In this document: positions 25,501 through 34,300 of the stretch, piece by piece
Position numbering within the stretch: the first letter of the stretch is position 1
How the letters are laid out: each line of letters opens with the position of its first letter
DNA from: RGVD01 sp040403075
GTDB taxonomy: Bacteria; Bacteroidota; Bacteroidia; UKL13-3
Reading direction: 5' to 3'
DNA length: 35,691 nt
Assembly (NCBI GenBank): GCA_040403075.1
Contig: JBBALJ010000028.1
Coordinates: 1 to 35,691, forward strand
Translations under genes and position numbers: made by a program
The notes under the pieces: generated by a model
The model's input: only the letters and a program-made list of their open reading frames with translations
Databases searched by the model: none
Told to the model about the DNA's origin: nothing

Positions 25501-28254
25501 TGTGGTCTCATCCAAATCAATCCCTCTAAAGCCATTAGAGGAGGTTCCATCAGGAACACAATTTCTAATGATGTTACTATCAACAACTGTTGTTTGAACA
25601 CCCTTAAGATATATCCCAGCTGAATTAACAGAACCACCTATAAAAGTGGTGGTAGCAGTAGTACCTGTTGGAATACTTCCACCAATTATATTCCTTGAAA
25701 TATTATGTCCAGAACTTGAACCCAAACTCCTTATAGCAATACCATTTCCAACCGATTGAATAACATTATCAGTAAAAGTATAGTTATTAAGATTTGAATT
25801 TAAAGAAACAAAACCCGTTGAAGTTCTTGTACCCATATAAATACCGAAACCAGTAAATACGGCAATGTTAGAAGAATTACCTGCAATAACACAATTTCTA
25901 ATAGTGATATTGCTTGATCCCGTATCTAATGGTGTAATACCAATTACTCTATAAGTAGTGCTTACCGCCAAGGGTGGAATGGCAAAACGAATATTTTTAT
26001 TTGCTCTACCATCAAAAGTAATATAACTAGCTCCTGTAAAATTAATTACAGAACTAAAATTTGGTGCAGAAGCTAAATTCGGCATAGTAATGGTAACATT
26101 TGTATCGTTGGCAACTCTAAAAACGATAGGTGTTGCGAAACTTGTACCCAAATAGTCATTCAATGCAGGCAAATAACCTGGCTCTCCAGTGTATCCTTTT
26201 CTCACCTCAAAAGTTATTGCCCCACCAACTCCACCACCTACACCGTATGAATTAATATGATTAATGGCTTGGGTGATATTTCTAAAAGTACCATTTGAAG
26301 GATTTTGCAAAGTTGGAGGATTGTCAACGTTGTTAATCAAGTAAATTGCTCCTGAGCTCAATGGACAAACTGGATTTATTGAATCCCCATTCCAGTGGTG
26401 ACATCCTATTGAAGAGAATCTACCGCCAACTTGACTTCCATTTACCAAATATGTCCTTTGATTACCAAACATATCTGTTGTAGGTCTGAATCTTAGAGAT
26501 GAATATATAGGTATACCAGCAAAATTGTTAATTAAATGAATACCTCTATTATAATTTAAGTGATTTAAGCCACTAGCAAAGGTACATATAGTATCATTTG
26601 AAAAAGCAGGAGGAGTAGAAATAGACAATGAATCAGATGGTGAATACAATCTGAAATTTTTCAATGATTGCGATTTAAGGTAGCCACTCAAAGCCAAAAT
26701 ATGAGTTGAACCTAAATTAGCTATACAATGTATACCTGCTCTAATGTTTGAAGCATAATAGTTATTATAGTTAATATATGTAAATGGCCATCCAGAAGTA
26801 GAACCTATTTGAAGACAAGAGTTGTTTCCCGATCCCATTGTGTTAGAGAAGATATTGTTCATACAAATAACACCACCTGTTACACCTGCAGCCATTCCCA
26901 TACAAGTTGACTGACTATTAACCAACATCGAATCTTGGTTAAGATTGATTGAGTTATAATAAATCTCTAAACCAGCATTGGAAGTTGTACTTTCAAGCAT
27001 AATACCAACTGTTTGCGTACTAAGGTTATTAGCATTTGAACTTCCAAAAGCAATAATTTTTGCAATTGAATTATTTGCAACTAACATTCTTAGTTGTTGA
27101 GTATGCGAACCCATATTGATACGAATACCACTGATACCATTACCTGCAGCATTACTAAACAAATTGTAGATTTGATTATTAACGATTTGAATATTACTAT
27201 CTAAAGAAAAGGAAGATCCTTCGTTGAATAAATTAATAGCTCTGTAGTTAGTAGCAGCGATGAAATTGTTTCTAATAACATTACCATCTATAACTGCATT
27301 TTTGATAGCACTTGCATAAATACCAGAAGGGCTTGAAGTTCCACTACCAACCGAAGCTGAGCCTAAAGCAGCCAATGCCACTGTACCAGGTGTTAATGTA
27401 GGAAATGAATAGCCTCCAATTGTATTATTACTGATTGTAATTTTATCATCTTGTTGTCCATTTGTAGTAGTAAAACCTCTGTAATAAATACCATTTTGAG
27501 TACCTAAGATATTATTATTGGTAAATGATATAAAAGCATTTCTACCGCGACTAGGAACTGAAGGTGTTCCTGAAATACCTCCTACATAAATACCTGCGAA
27601 AGTATTTGACAAAGTAGCAGTTGAGCTACCAATAATATTACAATTATTGATAGTAATATATTGAATACCTGAAGCATTTGTACCAGTTGATGGAGTCAAG
27701 TCAATAACTTTAGTAGTACCTGTAGTAGCTGCTGCTGGCATTACAAAGCTTAAGGCTCTTGTATTACCCGAACCAGTTCCATCAATCGTAAACCAGCGAA
27801 TACCATTAAATCGAACTAAACTACCACTCGCACCAATAGCTCCATTTGTAGTAATAGCAAAGGATTGACCATTTGTTTTTAAAGTGATTGCTTTAGTTGA
27901 ATCACTCATATTAGGATACCCCCCGCTAGCACCTCCAATGGAAATTGGAGCAGACTCAATTGGGTTATAACCAGTAGTTAAAATAATAGTGATAGGCGCC
28001 CTATTTCCTCCAATATCAACACCTAAAGTGTTCAAAAAATGAATGATACCGGAGGTGGCTGTAATTGTACTAGTTGTGCTTCCTCCCATTAAGTTGGGAA
28101 AAGTATCTCTAGGTGCCACAACATCAGTTGCTCCATTCACATAGTAAGTTTGCCCACCCACTAATTGTGCGTAGGATTTGCCACTAAAAAGTAGAACTGC
28201 CAAAAAAGCTAAAAAGACTACTTTCATAAGAGGGTTAGTAATTGTTTTTCTCAT
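19528..28254 (-). CDS. Giant T9SS cargo: three beta-helix modules, PKD domains, sorting domain
   Basis: A 2908-residue predicted cell-surface or secreted protein. Residues 1-30 are a signal peptide ending in SYAQ. Three homologous modules of about 590 residues follow (about 33-620, 630-1203 and 1208-1809). Each opens with a TYLINGATDNPP-like strand, continues as right-handed parallel beta-helix (many Asn-rich turns such as ISNNTIGG and GIYMRG) and closes with a D-x-x-GN-x-R...IGAHEF-type tail. About 1920-2080 resembles a jelly-roll/MAM-type adhesin domain (GFEGGNVPYWQ...). About 2300-2810 hold PKD-like domains (FIWSFGDNSS, RFWDFGNGD, YSWNLGDNTT). About 2822-2908 is the type A T9SS sorting domain (INTYPNPFSETTNLDF to TVIKQK). 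Adhesion, matrix or polysaccharide binding are plausible, but no catalytic motif is obvious. It has its own promoter and terminator. Confidence 0.92.
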   Translation of the reverse strand: MRKTITNPLMKVVFLAFLAVLLFSGKSYAQLVGGQTYYVNGATDVVAPRDTFPNLMGGSTTSTITATSGIIHFLNTLGVDIGGNRAPITIILTTGYNPIESAPISIGGASGGYPNMSDSTKAITLKTNGQSFAITTNGAIGASGSLVRFNGIRWFTIDGTGSGNTRALSFVMPAAATTGTTKVIDLTPSTGTNASGIQYITINNCNIIGSSTATLSNTFAGIYVGGISGTPSVPSRGRNAFISFTNNNILGTQNGIYYRGFTTTNGQQDDKITISNNTIGGYSFPTLTPGTVALAALGSASVGSGTSSPSGIYASAIKNAVIDGNVIRNNFIAATNYRAINLFNEGSSFSLDSNIQIVNNQIYNLFSNAAGNGISGIRINMGSHTQQLRMLVANNSIAKIIAFGSSNANNLSTQTVGIMLESTTSNAGLEIYYNSINLNQDSMLVNSQSTCMGMAAGVTGGVICMNNIFSNTMGSGNNSCLQIGSTSGWPFTYINYNNYYASNIRAGIHCIANLGSTHILALSGYLKSQSLKNFRLYSPSDSLSISTPPAFSNDTICTFASGLNHLNYNRGIHLINNFAGIPIYSSLRFRPTTDMFGNQRTYLVNGSQVGGRFSSIGCHHWNGDSINPVCPLSSGAIYLINNVDNPPTLQNPSNGTFRNITQAINHINSYGVGGGVGGAITFEVRKGYTGEPGYLPALNDYLGTSFATPIVFRVANDTNVTITMPNLASAPNFSSVINFTGASYITFDGRANKNIRFAIPPLAVSTTYRVIGITPLDTGSSNITIRNCVIAGNSSNIAVFTGFGIYMGTRTSTGFVSLNSNLNNYTFTDNVIQSVGNGIAIRSLGSSSGHNISRNIIGGSIPTGTTATTTFIGGSVNSAGIYLKGVQTTVVDSNIIRNCVPDGTSSNGFRGIDLDETTSNLTFTTIDVTRNFIYNLNTLSGAGCYGIRLSLLTNDATRSITFLNNYISRIGGVTASPTGGASAAVNAANPAGIFIDGNISATGTPAISLLHNTVVMNMPVLGTNPGGTSCVYIGSNMKTGISMSNNILGNTGNRPQVTSTSANNKICLIVVGNVNPFAANTVLASEASNKNNYFVSGIGGGTLISFNNNTQLGTNIFDVRRFNSTTIPATTNITNDIGSFSYPVTFPNDTLPNINTATASLVYGTANALPTVCKDIYGNPRQGCPGFNVNSGVTGRCVGAVEFDRNFVPLFGGGTYLINGATDNPPTITSPQTGSFATVRSAINYLNANGVEGAFGGVLPVKLLLSNGYIGETDTFLAPISVLDYPRANPNRPVVLSVIPNRFDTIRVASNKIARGITNSSLIRLSGAAYFEINGDNGTGSRGLTLLLPQQMAGFSNRVVDLIGGNAPIATSDSSNSNSAIRNCNIIGVSSNVNDSTFAGIYMGGVNILGTSANLNARYGRNSYNTFDNNFIGGVQYGIYMRGRTLKSEVDNGNVISNNIIGGDIAPSGSSNTNYWGGIANAAGISVNGQSNLSVAGNVIKNNIPSFGNNRGIEVTVWPVNGTSPVNTSIGNNITIERNEIFRITSNVASTGAMGIVLNYGGTGITDSTNLGANIVINNNRISGIRAQGTTVVSATPSTFTNNVFGILIDAPTVVMRNSGNTQLGVSLNYNSINLGQSNTLSGTNVLSAALGISQNIRGGVSARNNIFQNKLGVASGTGNDVFGVAVGGTVNPFNNGSTIAPFSNIDYNNYYASSPTVGATVAHFASSVQTTPAAPILYNTWDRILGFTLGDTASINFVAPFTNDTNLYIPNVVSPIYRAGIPVSNIFTDAFGNSRNVFNPTIGAHEFSGTAIDSVQPRIFNYSDPTACYAQGIVLNYQINDRFLLNDTLYYIINNGAEQSVQSTIFNGNQRIYIIPNQVPGTLIRVRVSSNDFAGNNGRNPMYKSYDTISTSISNFPYANGFEGGNVPYWQVINLSGNATWLLGQTGSAINPSASPYSGLRTANFNSSTFTANSSARLLSPCFDFTNMKNPTLRFAFYQSNNNPAQLDNLDIKVGIGNYYGSVANFVRVNPSFAFPNYRVFEVCLANFAGLQGIRIAFDGIAVGAGQNMLIDSIQVFDDFQSQAISPKLLNACFRDSASFTLTGSDPRFVYSSYNVALLGNSMIDYSGTGSSLTYKLPPNRSADTVKVVINAVNTLSGCSNYLPDTVSLAIGRFYNGPYVAPRVTAFTGAFNDGTAFFPDGARVGDTLTYEIKAPSFLTNADYGTLWEVANFSLRTSTGTPAQNFTLIPGNASTRPALRFIAQASELNSTFNLNLSIRLKTTGCDSSYSRVLRVVSTPVPQLISSVDTVCALTNLLFTGNSLSAPGDGPYNFIWSFGDNSSAGTQLVQKAYLAGGLYTVRLTVGNRLGITGSATKQIFVRTSPTVNFTYDLPCSGDATKPTSFKSNSQPSGSTYLWSFPGSSQTTANANFYFGQSDTTYSVKLKVKNSVGCEQEQTQNQIYVFARPKARFTTSNVCLGVKLPLSDSSTIGSGSVGRFWDFGNGDISLGATPSYKYPASGTYLVTLIARSNYGCADTLRRTATIFDKPVANFKYTTACASGPGTTKTQPVDFTNTSSFSGGFNNVNYSWNLGDNTTYDGVTPNKTYSSIADADNPFFVKLVATEINNGCKDSITLPVVVSYKPVAQFTASRTTVCNNSAVVFNNSSRMPDNSALENKWTFSGLNGSTEQSPTFVFNGVNTYNVQLIVKSVGSTCSDTAYLPINVVSAPSVKIKIDKIGFGQRKFTSIFNAGDNVSPTNYTWTMGDLAGTFFNVASPSFYFDKGSKWYTITLKVDDGNSGCSITAVDSFQNDNVGINDLLSNKFSINTYPNPFSETTNLDFTLDESRNVNVTVLDMLGRNVSQHAYGKLAAGKHSFRLEENEFSSTSSTYLIKIEFDDTTIYRTVIKQK
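22826..28158 (-). repeat. Three tandem homologous beta-helix modules inside the giant cargo gene
   Basis: Module 1 covers about 28158-26388, module 2 about 26361-24643 and module 3 about 24630-22826. Matching landmarks are the openings YYVNGATD, YLINNVDNPPT and YLINGATDNPPT; the middle NTFAGIYVGG, FTGFGIYMG and STFAGIYMGG; and the ends FSSIGCHHW, RCVGAVEFD and PTIGAHEFSG. Similarity is at protein level; the DNA has diverged, so this is an old triplication. Confidence 0.85.
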
Positions 28255-28290
28255 ATCGATTTTTAAAAAATTTCAATAGTATATCAATTC

Positions 28291-28320
28291 CAAAGTTATA
28301 AAGAACCCAAATAAAAACAA
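28291..28320 (-). promoter_or_regulatory. Bacteroidota-type promoter for the giant T9SS cargo gene
   Basis: On the minus strand TTG (28318-28320) is followed by exactly 19 nt and a perfect TAACTTTG box (28291-28298). The predicted leader is about 30 nt before the ATG at 28254. Together with the terminator at 19488-19508 this makes the gene a single-gene transcription unit. Confidence 0.65.
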
Positions 28321-28328
28321 GTGTCTAT

Positions 28329-29864
28329 TTAATTTTTATTAGAAAAATTACTTAGCAGCTTGTTATTAAGCCTTTTGGGTCTATATTTCTCCTGCCATTT
28401 AAACCCCTTAAGTCTAAGCATTTCAGGCTTTTGCTCATCTAAAGGGTACATGGTTGCATCAGGTTTGGTGATGAATACCGTTTTACTTAATACTTTGTTA
28501 ATAAAGTAAAATTCCATCTCGCTACAGTCTATTACATTTACACCAACATAGTTTACTGAATCTTCTTTGGCATAATATATACTCTGGCCATTACCAAAAA
28601 CTTTAATAAATTTAATGTTACTGCTATCAAAATAGCCATGCATATTTCGCCCTTTTACTTGGTTAAAATGTTGCCCTTTTACTTTTGAAGCGGTGAAAGA
28701 ATTATTGAGCAAATAAAAGGAATCTAGCTTGCTGTTATTAATAAAAAACTTAATGGTATCAGATGTAATTTGGTTCTCACCTGTCCACATGATGGGACTT
28801 TTATATAACCATAAAATTGAATCATCTTGCATATAAACAAGAGAGTCGCAAATGGCTTGCATATCACTTTTGAAAATTTTTGCCGAATGATAGGCTTCAA
28901 AATGCTGTTTTTGCTTTTTATCTCTTTGATATAAATATAGGGTATCGGCATACAAAAACATACTATCTTTTTTATCCATAAGCTTGATTGCATATGGATT
29001 TTGAGCTACATAACTTCGTTTGGTTTTACCGTTGTTCTCCCCAAAATTACCAAGCAGTCTAATGTCTTGTGCTGAGTCATATAAATCCACATTCCTAAAG
29101 GCACGGCCTAATTTCAATTTCCCATCATAGTATAAGCTATCAGCTTTAAGTATTTTCTTATCACTTATTAATATGGCATTTTTACTAAACTGCGCTTGCT
29201 CTTTGTTTGTATTGTACCAGCCATTTTCGCAAATAATTTTATCTGTTTTACTCAATATGGTAGTGGGTCCATAAAAATATGAATACTTTGTAAAAGTATT
29301 ATACATCAAAGTGTCACTATACATGGTATAATCAGGATTTATTACACTCACTTTTTTCTTGAAAAAAAATTCTTTCCGTTGGGCATAATAATAGCCCATT
29401 TGACTTTTTAGTGTGGTTTGTTGTTTGTTAACTATGGTGCCTTCTTGAGCATAGTAGCCATAACTCTGAGAAAGGTCATAGTCTAATTGTTGTGTAGTTA
29501 GAGTAATTGATGGATCTGTTAAGACCACGTTTCTCTCAATATAAGCTTTCTTTTCGTTTCCATTATATCTAAGATATTCCCCAGTAATGGTGATGGTGTC
29601 ATTACTAATTATTTTCACATTGGAAAACGCTTCCAATTTATTACTATCATCGTAAAGTAGCGCACTATCGCAAAACATAAGCGTTGAACCCTGTTTTAAT
29701 TGAACATTTCCTATCAACTTAGTCAAACTTCCATAAACCGACTTAGTGTTTCCTTCTAAGGTTTTAGCGAAAATTACCTCAACCCTGCTTCTTTGCTGCG
29801 CAATGGCAGTCAGTACAAGTAGATTTAATAATAATATTACCCAAATAATTTTAAAATACGACAT
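28329..29864 (-). CDS. OstA-like protein (LptA/LptD N-terminal-like)
   Basis: A 511-residue protein with an N-terminal hydrophobic signal or anchor (IIWVILLLNLLVLTAIAQQ). The following region has the repeated short strands of the OstA/LptA beta-jellyroll: LIGNVQLKQGSTLMFCDSA, LEAFSNVKIISNDTITITG, AYIERNVVLTDPSITLTTQ, and further D-x-L-Y/M-Y repeats such as TMYSDTLMYN, ADSLYYDGKLKLG and LYADTLYLYQ. In Bacteroidota such OstA-like proteins are thought to take part in lipopolysaccharide transport between the membranes; the family link is clear, the exact role is inference. It lacks the LptD barrel, so it is not full-length LptD. It is divergent from tilS with a 37-bp gap; a TAGTTTTG box (minus strand, 29872-29879) could be its -7 element but has no -33 partner. 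Confidence 0.85.
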   Translation of the reverse strand: MSYFKIIWVILLLNLLVLTAIAQQRSRVEVIFAKTLEGNTKSVYGSLTKLIGNVQLKQGSTLMFCDSALLYDDSNKLEAFSNVKIISNDTITITGEYLRYNGNEKKAYIERNVVLTDPSITLTTQQLDYDLSQSYGYYAQEGTIVNKQQTTLKSQMGYYYAQRKEFFFKKKVSVINPDYTMYSDTLMYNTFTKYSYFYGPTTILSKTDKIICENGWYNTNKEQAQFSKNAILISDKKILKADSLYYDGKLKLGRAFRNVDLYDSAQDIRLLGNFGENNGKTKRSYVAQNPYAIKLMDKKDSMFLYADTLYLYQRDKKQKQHFEAYHSAKIFKSDMQAICDSLVYMQDDSILWLYKSPIMWTGENQITSDTIKFFINNSKLDSFYLLNNSFTASKVKGQHFNQVKGRNMHGYFDSSNIKFIKVFGNGQSIYYAKEDSVNYVGVNVIDCSEMEFYFINKVLSKTVFITKPDATMYPLDEQKPEMLRLKGFKWQEKYRPKRLNNKLLSNFSNKN

Positions 29865-29901
29865 TTGCCTTCAAAACTAATATTTTTATAGATATAGCAT
29901 A

Positions 29902-31230
29902 ATGCTGAAGGCGTTTCAAAAATATATTCAATCAAAATCACTATTCGACAATAATGACAAGATATTACTTGCCATCAGTGGTGGCGTTGATTCGATGGTG
30001 ATGCTTCATTTATTTAAAGCTGCTGGCTTTAATTTCGAAGTAGCGCATTGCAATTTCAAATTAAGAGCCCAAGCAAGCGACATGGATGAGAAATTCATTA
30101 AAGAGTATTGTAACAAACACCATATTATTTGCCATTTTACAAGATTTGATACACTGGCTATATCCAATGAACAAAAACTATCAATTGAAGAAACAGCCAG
30201 AAATTTAAGGTATTCATGGTTTGATGAATTGCTCAAGACAAATTCCATAGACTATTTAGCAACTGCCCACCATAAAAATGATGTAAGCGAAACGATGCTT
30301 TTAAATCTTTCTAGAGGCACTGGTATTAAGGGTCTTCATGGTATATTACCTAAACGCGATACATTGATTCGGCCTATGTTATTTGCTAGCAAATTGGATA
30401 TTGAAAATTACGCCCGAACGAATCAAATTACATATCTTTTTGACCAAACAAATAACAATAAGGATTTTACAAGAAATAAAATCCGACATGAATTAATCCC
30501 CATTTTCAATTCTATAAATCCTGATTTTATAAATAGTAGCAATTTACTCGCAAATTATGTCCGAGAAATAGAATCTTTATTGACATATTTAGTAAATGAA
30601 ATTCGCAAAAAATCAAATAGTATAGTTGGGAATAACCTATGTATTGATTTCAATCAAATAGATGAAAATATTCTAAACCAAACCCTTTTATTTGAGCTCA
30701 TTCGGCCCTATGGTTTTAATAGTTCACAGAATGCAGATATTTACTCATCCATTGGTAAATCAGGGATATCATTCCATTCCAAAGAATATAAATTATTTGT
30801 AGATAGAATGCAAATCCTCATCCAATCAAACTCTCATACAGACAATGATGAAATGAGTTTTGTAATTGAAAATTTACCCTGTAAAATTGAAATTTATGGC
30901 ACACAGTATTCTTTCGATATAATTGATAGAAATAAAATTTCTGATGAGGACTTAAAAACTAAAACATCACAATACATCAACTTCGATTCACTCAAATTAC
31001 CTCTAAGCATTCGACCACCTGAAGAGGGTGAAAAATTTTCTCCCTATGGTCTAAAAGGCTCAAAAAAAATAAGTGATTATTTGACTGATAAAAAGGTAAA
31101 TTTAATAGATAAGCATAAATTATTAGGGATTTATCAATTAGAGATTATTGGATTATTAGGATTGGAAATTGACAACAAATTTGCCATTCAAAACACCACA
31201 AAAAAGAGCTTAAAAATAGAACGACTTTAA
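29902..31230 (+). CDS. tilS: tRNA(Ile)-lysidine synthase
   Basis: A 442-residue enzyme. The N-terminal PP-loop ATPase motif ISGGVDSM is at residues 25-32, followed by FEVAHCNFKLRA and the LATAHHKNDVSETMLLNLSRGTGIKGLHGI region that is diagnostic for TilS. The C-terminal half contains the TilS C-terminal domain with IRPPEEGEKFSPYGLKGSKK. It adds lysine to cytidine 34 of the AUA-reading isoleucine tRNA, changing both amino acid and codon identity, and is normally essential. Length is normal for the phylum. The ATG at 29902 is divergent from the OstA-like gene by 37 bp. The transcript is closed by the hairpin at 31278-31312, shared with the convergent T9SS gene. Confidence 0.95.
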   Translation: MLKAFQKYIQSKSLFDNNDKILLAISGGVDSMVMLHLFKAAGFNFEVAHCNFKLRAQASDMDEKFIKEYCNKHHIICHFTRFDTLAISNEQKLSIEETARNLRYSWFDELLKTNSIDYLATAHHKNDVSETMLLNLSRGTGIKGLHGILPKRDTLIRPMLFASKLDIENYARTNQITYLFDQTNNNKDFTRNKIRHELIPIFNSINPDFINSSNLLANYVREIESLLTYLVNEIRKKSNSIVGNNLCIDFNQIDENILNQTLLFELIRPYGFNSSQNADIYSSIGKSGISFHSKEYKLFVDRMQILIQSNSHTDNDEMSFVIENLPCKIEIYGTQYSFDIIDRNKISDEDLKTKTSQYINFDSLKLPLSIRPPEEGEKFSPYGLKGSKKISDYLTDKKVNLIDKHKLLGIYQLEIIGLLGLEIDNKFAIQNTTKKSLKIERL

Positions 31231-31277
31231 AAGGTACTACTACCACATTCTTCAATATTTAAACTAATATTCAAACA

Positions 31278-31312
31278 AAAAAGGCGGTCATCTGAATGAT
31301 AACCGCCTTTTT
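31278..31312. terminator. Bidirectional terminator between tilS and the 1381-aa T9SS gene
   Basis: An 11-bp perfect stem pairs aaaaaggcggt (31278-31288) with accgccttttt (31302-31312). Inner atc/gat pairing extends it across one mismatch. A/T runs flank both sides, so it can stop transcripts from both directions. It lies 18 nt beyond the stop of the minus-strand gene and 47 nt beyond tilS. Confidence 0.92.
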
Positions 31313-31329
31313 AAATTATACTAAGTTTA

Positions 31330-34300
31330 CTATTTAGCTACATTGAACTTCTTTGTATAAGTAGCTGTTACTGTCTCAATATTTAAGATATATATGCCAG
31401 AAGCTTTTCCTTGCATATCTATTTCCGCTTTGCTTCCATTTACGTTGGCTTTCACATCAGCTATTTCTTTACCAAACATATCAAATACTTTTACATTTTT
31501 GATGTGTTCTTTCTCATTCAACTCAATTGCCATAAGACCATTGGTTGGAACTGGATATAGTTTAACATCACCAGATTTAACTTCTTCTACTCCTGAAATA
31601 AAATTATCTCTAACCTTAATTTGGCGTGTAATAGGAACTGCTGAATTACCACTTAGATCAGTAACATAATAAGATACCAAATAGGTTCCCGGTATTTGAT
31701 TATTAAGCTTAGATAAATCAGCTATTGGAGTTAGGTTGGTATAATAACAATCTTGTGCTAATGGCAATTGATCATTATACTTAGAGAACCTATCTATTTC
31801 AACAATGGCAGGACCATTTGGAATTAATACTGGTTTGCTTTTCTTAACAAAATTAACACTTCTTGTTATTGTTGCTGAATTACCAGATCCATCGGTCACA
31901 GTATATTCAATGGTACCAGTACCGATTTTTCCTGAAACTAAATTTGATTTGGTTTTAACCGTTAATGCATTTAAAGGCCAATAGTTGTCAGTCAAAGTAT
32001 AACCAGGATCCGTAAAACCATCACATACTTCTACATTGGCTGGATTATCTCCCCTAAGCTCTATAGTTGGAGCAATTAAATCTTTAACTTGTACTTCTAG
32101 CAAATAAGGTTTTGCATCATTATTAAAGCTATCCGATGCGGTATAAACCAAATTATATGTACCAATATTGTTTGGATTTACTTCACCTAATACACTAATA
32201 TCAGAACTACGTAAAGGTTTTTGATAATTATCTGTTATTGATATCACGTTTTTACTCATGGCATCAAAAACAGTATTTACCTGTTGAACATAAGGGTTAT
32301 TTCTAGCAACAATAGTTGGGGCTAAGCTATCAACCACATTAACAGTTCTAGTGCGGATTACGCTAAAGCCATCGGCATCTGTAATATTGTAAATAATATT
32401 ATATGCACCCACTTTAGTAGTATCCAATTCAGTGCTAGTTTGAACCAACTTTTGAATATCGTTACCTAAGTTATCTTTTGCTGAATAACCTAACTCATTG
32501 TATTTGGTGTTCACCAACATTTTTACATTACCGCCAACCAAGGTTAATTTAGGACCTCGTTGGTTTAAAACCACAAATACAGTTCGCTTAATAGTATCAC
32601 TAATGTTGCCATATAAATCCCTAACAATATAGCCAAGGTAATTTGGACCAGTCTTAGTAATATTAACAGTACCTATCATTTCATATCTTGAACTAATATC
32701 TCCTTCTAAGTTATCCAATGCAGTTACACCTGGGTCAACGTATGTTTGGTTAATTTCTGTTTCAATTCTGCTAAGGTCTTTTAAAGCAATGGTCGGTTTA
32801 ATGGTATCAACATCAAAAACAATATCAAAATCTTTGAAATTTCCCATATAGGTGGCAGATGGATTTAATGATGGACTTGCATTGCTAAGTCCTACGCCCA
32901 CTCTCATCCTCATAGTTCCTAATACTTGATCTTGTTTAAGATTAAAACTTGCACCTGATGCAATCACATTAACACTATTTGTTGATGATAACACTTGCTC
33001 GTTAGCGTCAAAACTTCCATTTCTGTTAAAGTCTATCCAAGCTCTAAAGTCAGCAGCGGCATTGTTGTTTGGCCTTTGAACATTAACAGAATAATTTACG
33101 CCTTTAAATAATCGGCCAACTTGATAAGTAAATCCTGTGATGTATTGTGATTTTGGTGTATATGCATTTGAGAATGCGGTATCGATGCCCCCTCCAACAA
33201 TGGTAACCCTACTAATACCAATTCCATTAGTAACATCACCTGAATTCAACACATTAGGTTGGTCATAAGACCCAACATCAATATAATCTACATACATAGT
33301 TGAATCTGTGCCTCTATCATTCATAACCCAAAGATGTATGGTGTATTTTTTTGCTTGGCCAAAAATAACTGTAGGATTTTGACTTGCGTTGCTTGTAACC
33401 CAAGTAACTTTAGCAGTCCCTGGTACACCTCCCAAAGTAACATACCATCTCCATTGTTTAGGTCCATTTAAGCTTTTATCAAATAATTGGTAAGTATCTG
33501 TTGTAAATCCTGCTCTTTTGCTTACAGCTATGCGTGCAATGGGTGCAGATTGAATAGGCAAGAACATTACATTTTTACAAACCGTATCACTACCTACACA
33601 ATTATAAACAGCTAAACATATTTTTCTTAGTGAAGCAGTGGTTATTAAAAAGCTTCGCGTTGGTTGAGCAGTAATACTATCCACAAGGGGTGATTGTGCA
33701 GGATTTCCAAAGGTTCCATTTCCATCTGTATCCCAACTGTATTGCATCAAGGCTCCTATAGATTTGTTTTCATACACCAATGGTGCAAGTGAATAGAGGG
33801 TATCTGGCAAATTAAATTTAGCTACTGGTTTACCATAGCTTGCGGGCTTGATGGCCCAACGTAAAGAGAATCCTGCAGAGTCAACAGATGGATTAGCTCC
33901 TGTTTGTGTTCTATATCTAACAAATACTTGTCGACCAGCTCTCAAAAACCGCCTAGCAACTGGCACATCGCTTAACGAAGCACCACCTAAACTAGCCAAT
34001 TTAGTGGCACTTGCTGATGTTCCATTATATACGTCTATACTATCTCCTGGATACATTTTCATTTTTTCTACATAAATGAATAACGAATCCGCACATGGAG
34101 AAATTAATACACCTTGACATGCAGCTGTTATCTGTGTTCTATCGTATGACTGATTAGGTCCATTAATACCAAAAACCAAGCCAGCAGTATCTTTTAAAAC
34201 TGCATAGTTTGCATTACATAAATTATAGGAATTGACGACTGCTAAATAATTCTTTAAACAAATGGTATCTATCCCTCGAATGTTTCCTGCCTGCATACAA

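Noticed and set aside
22826..28158. Repeated motifs as a CRISPR-like or satellite DNA array
   Set aside because: The repeats are protein-coding beta-helix modules with diverged DNA and no regular short spacing.
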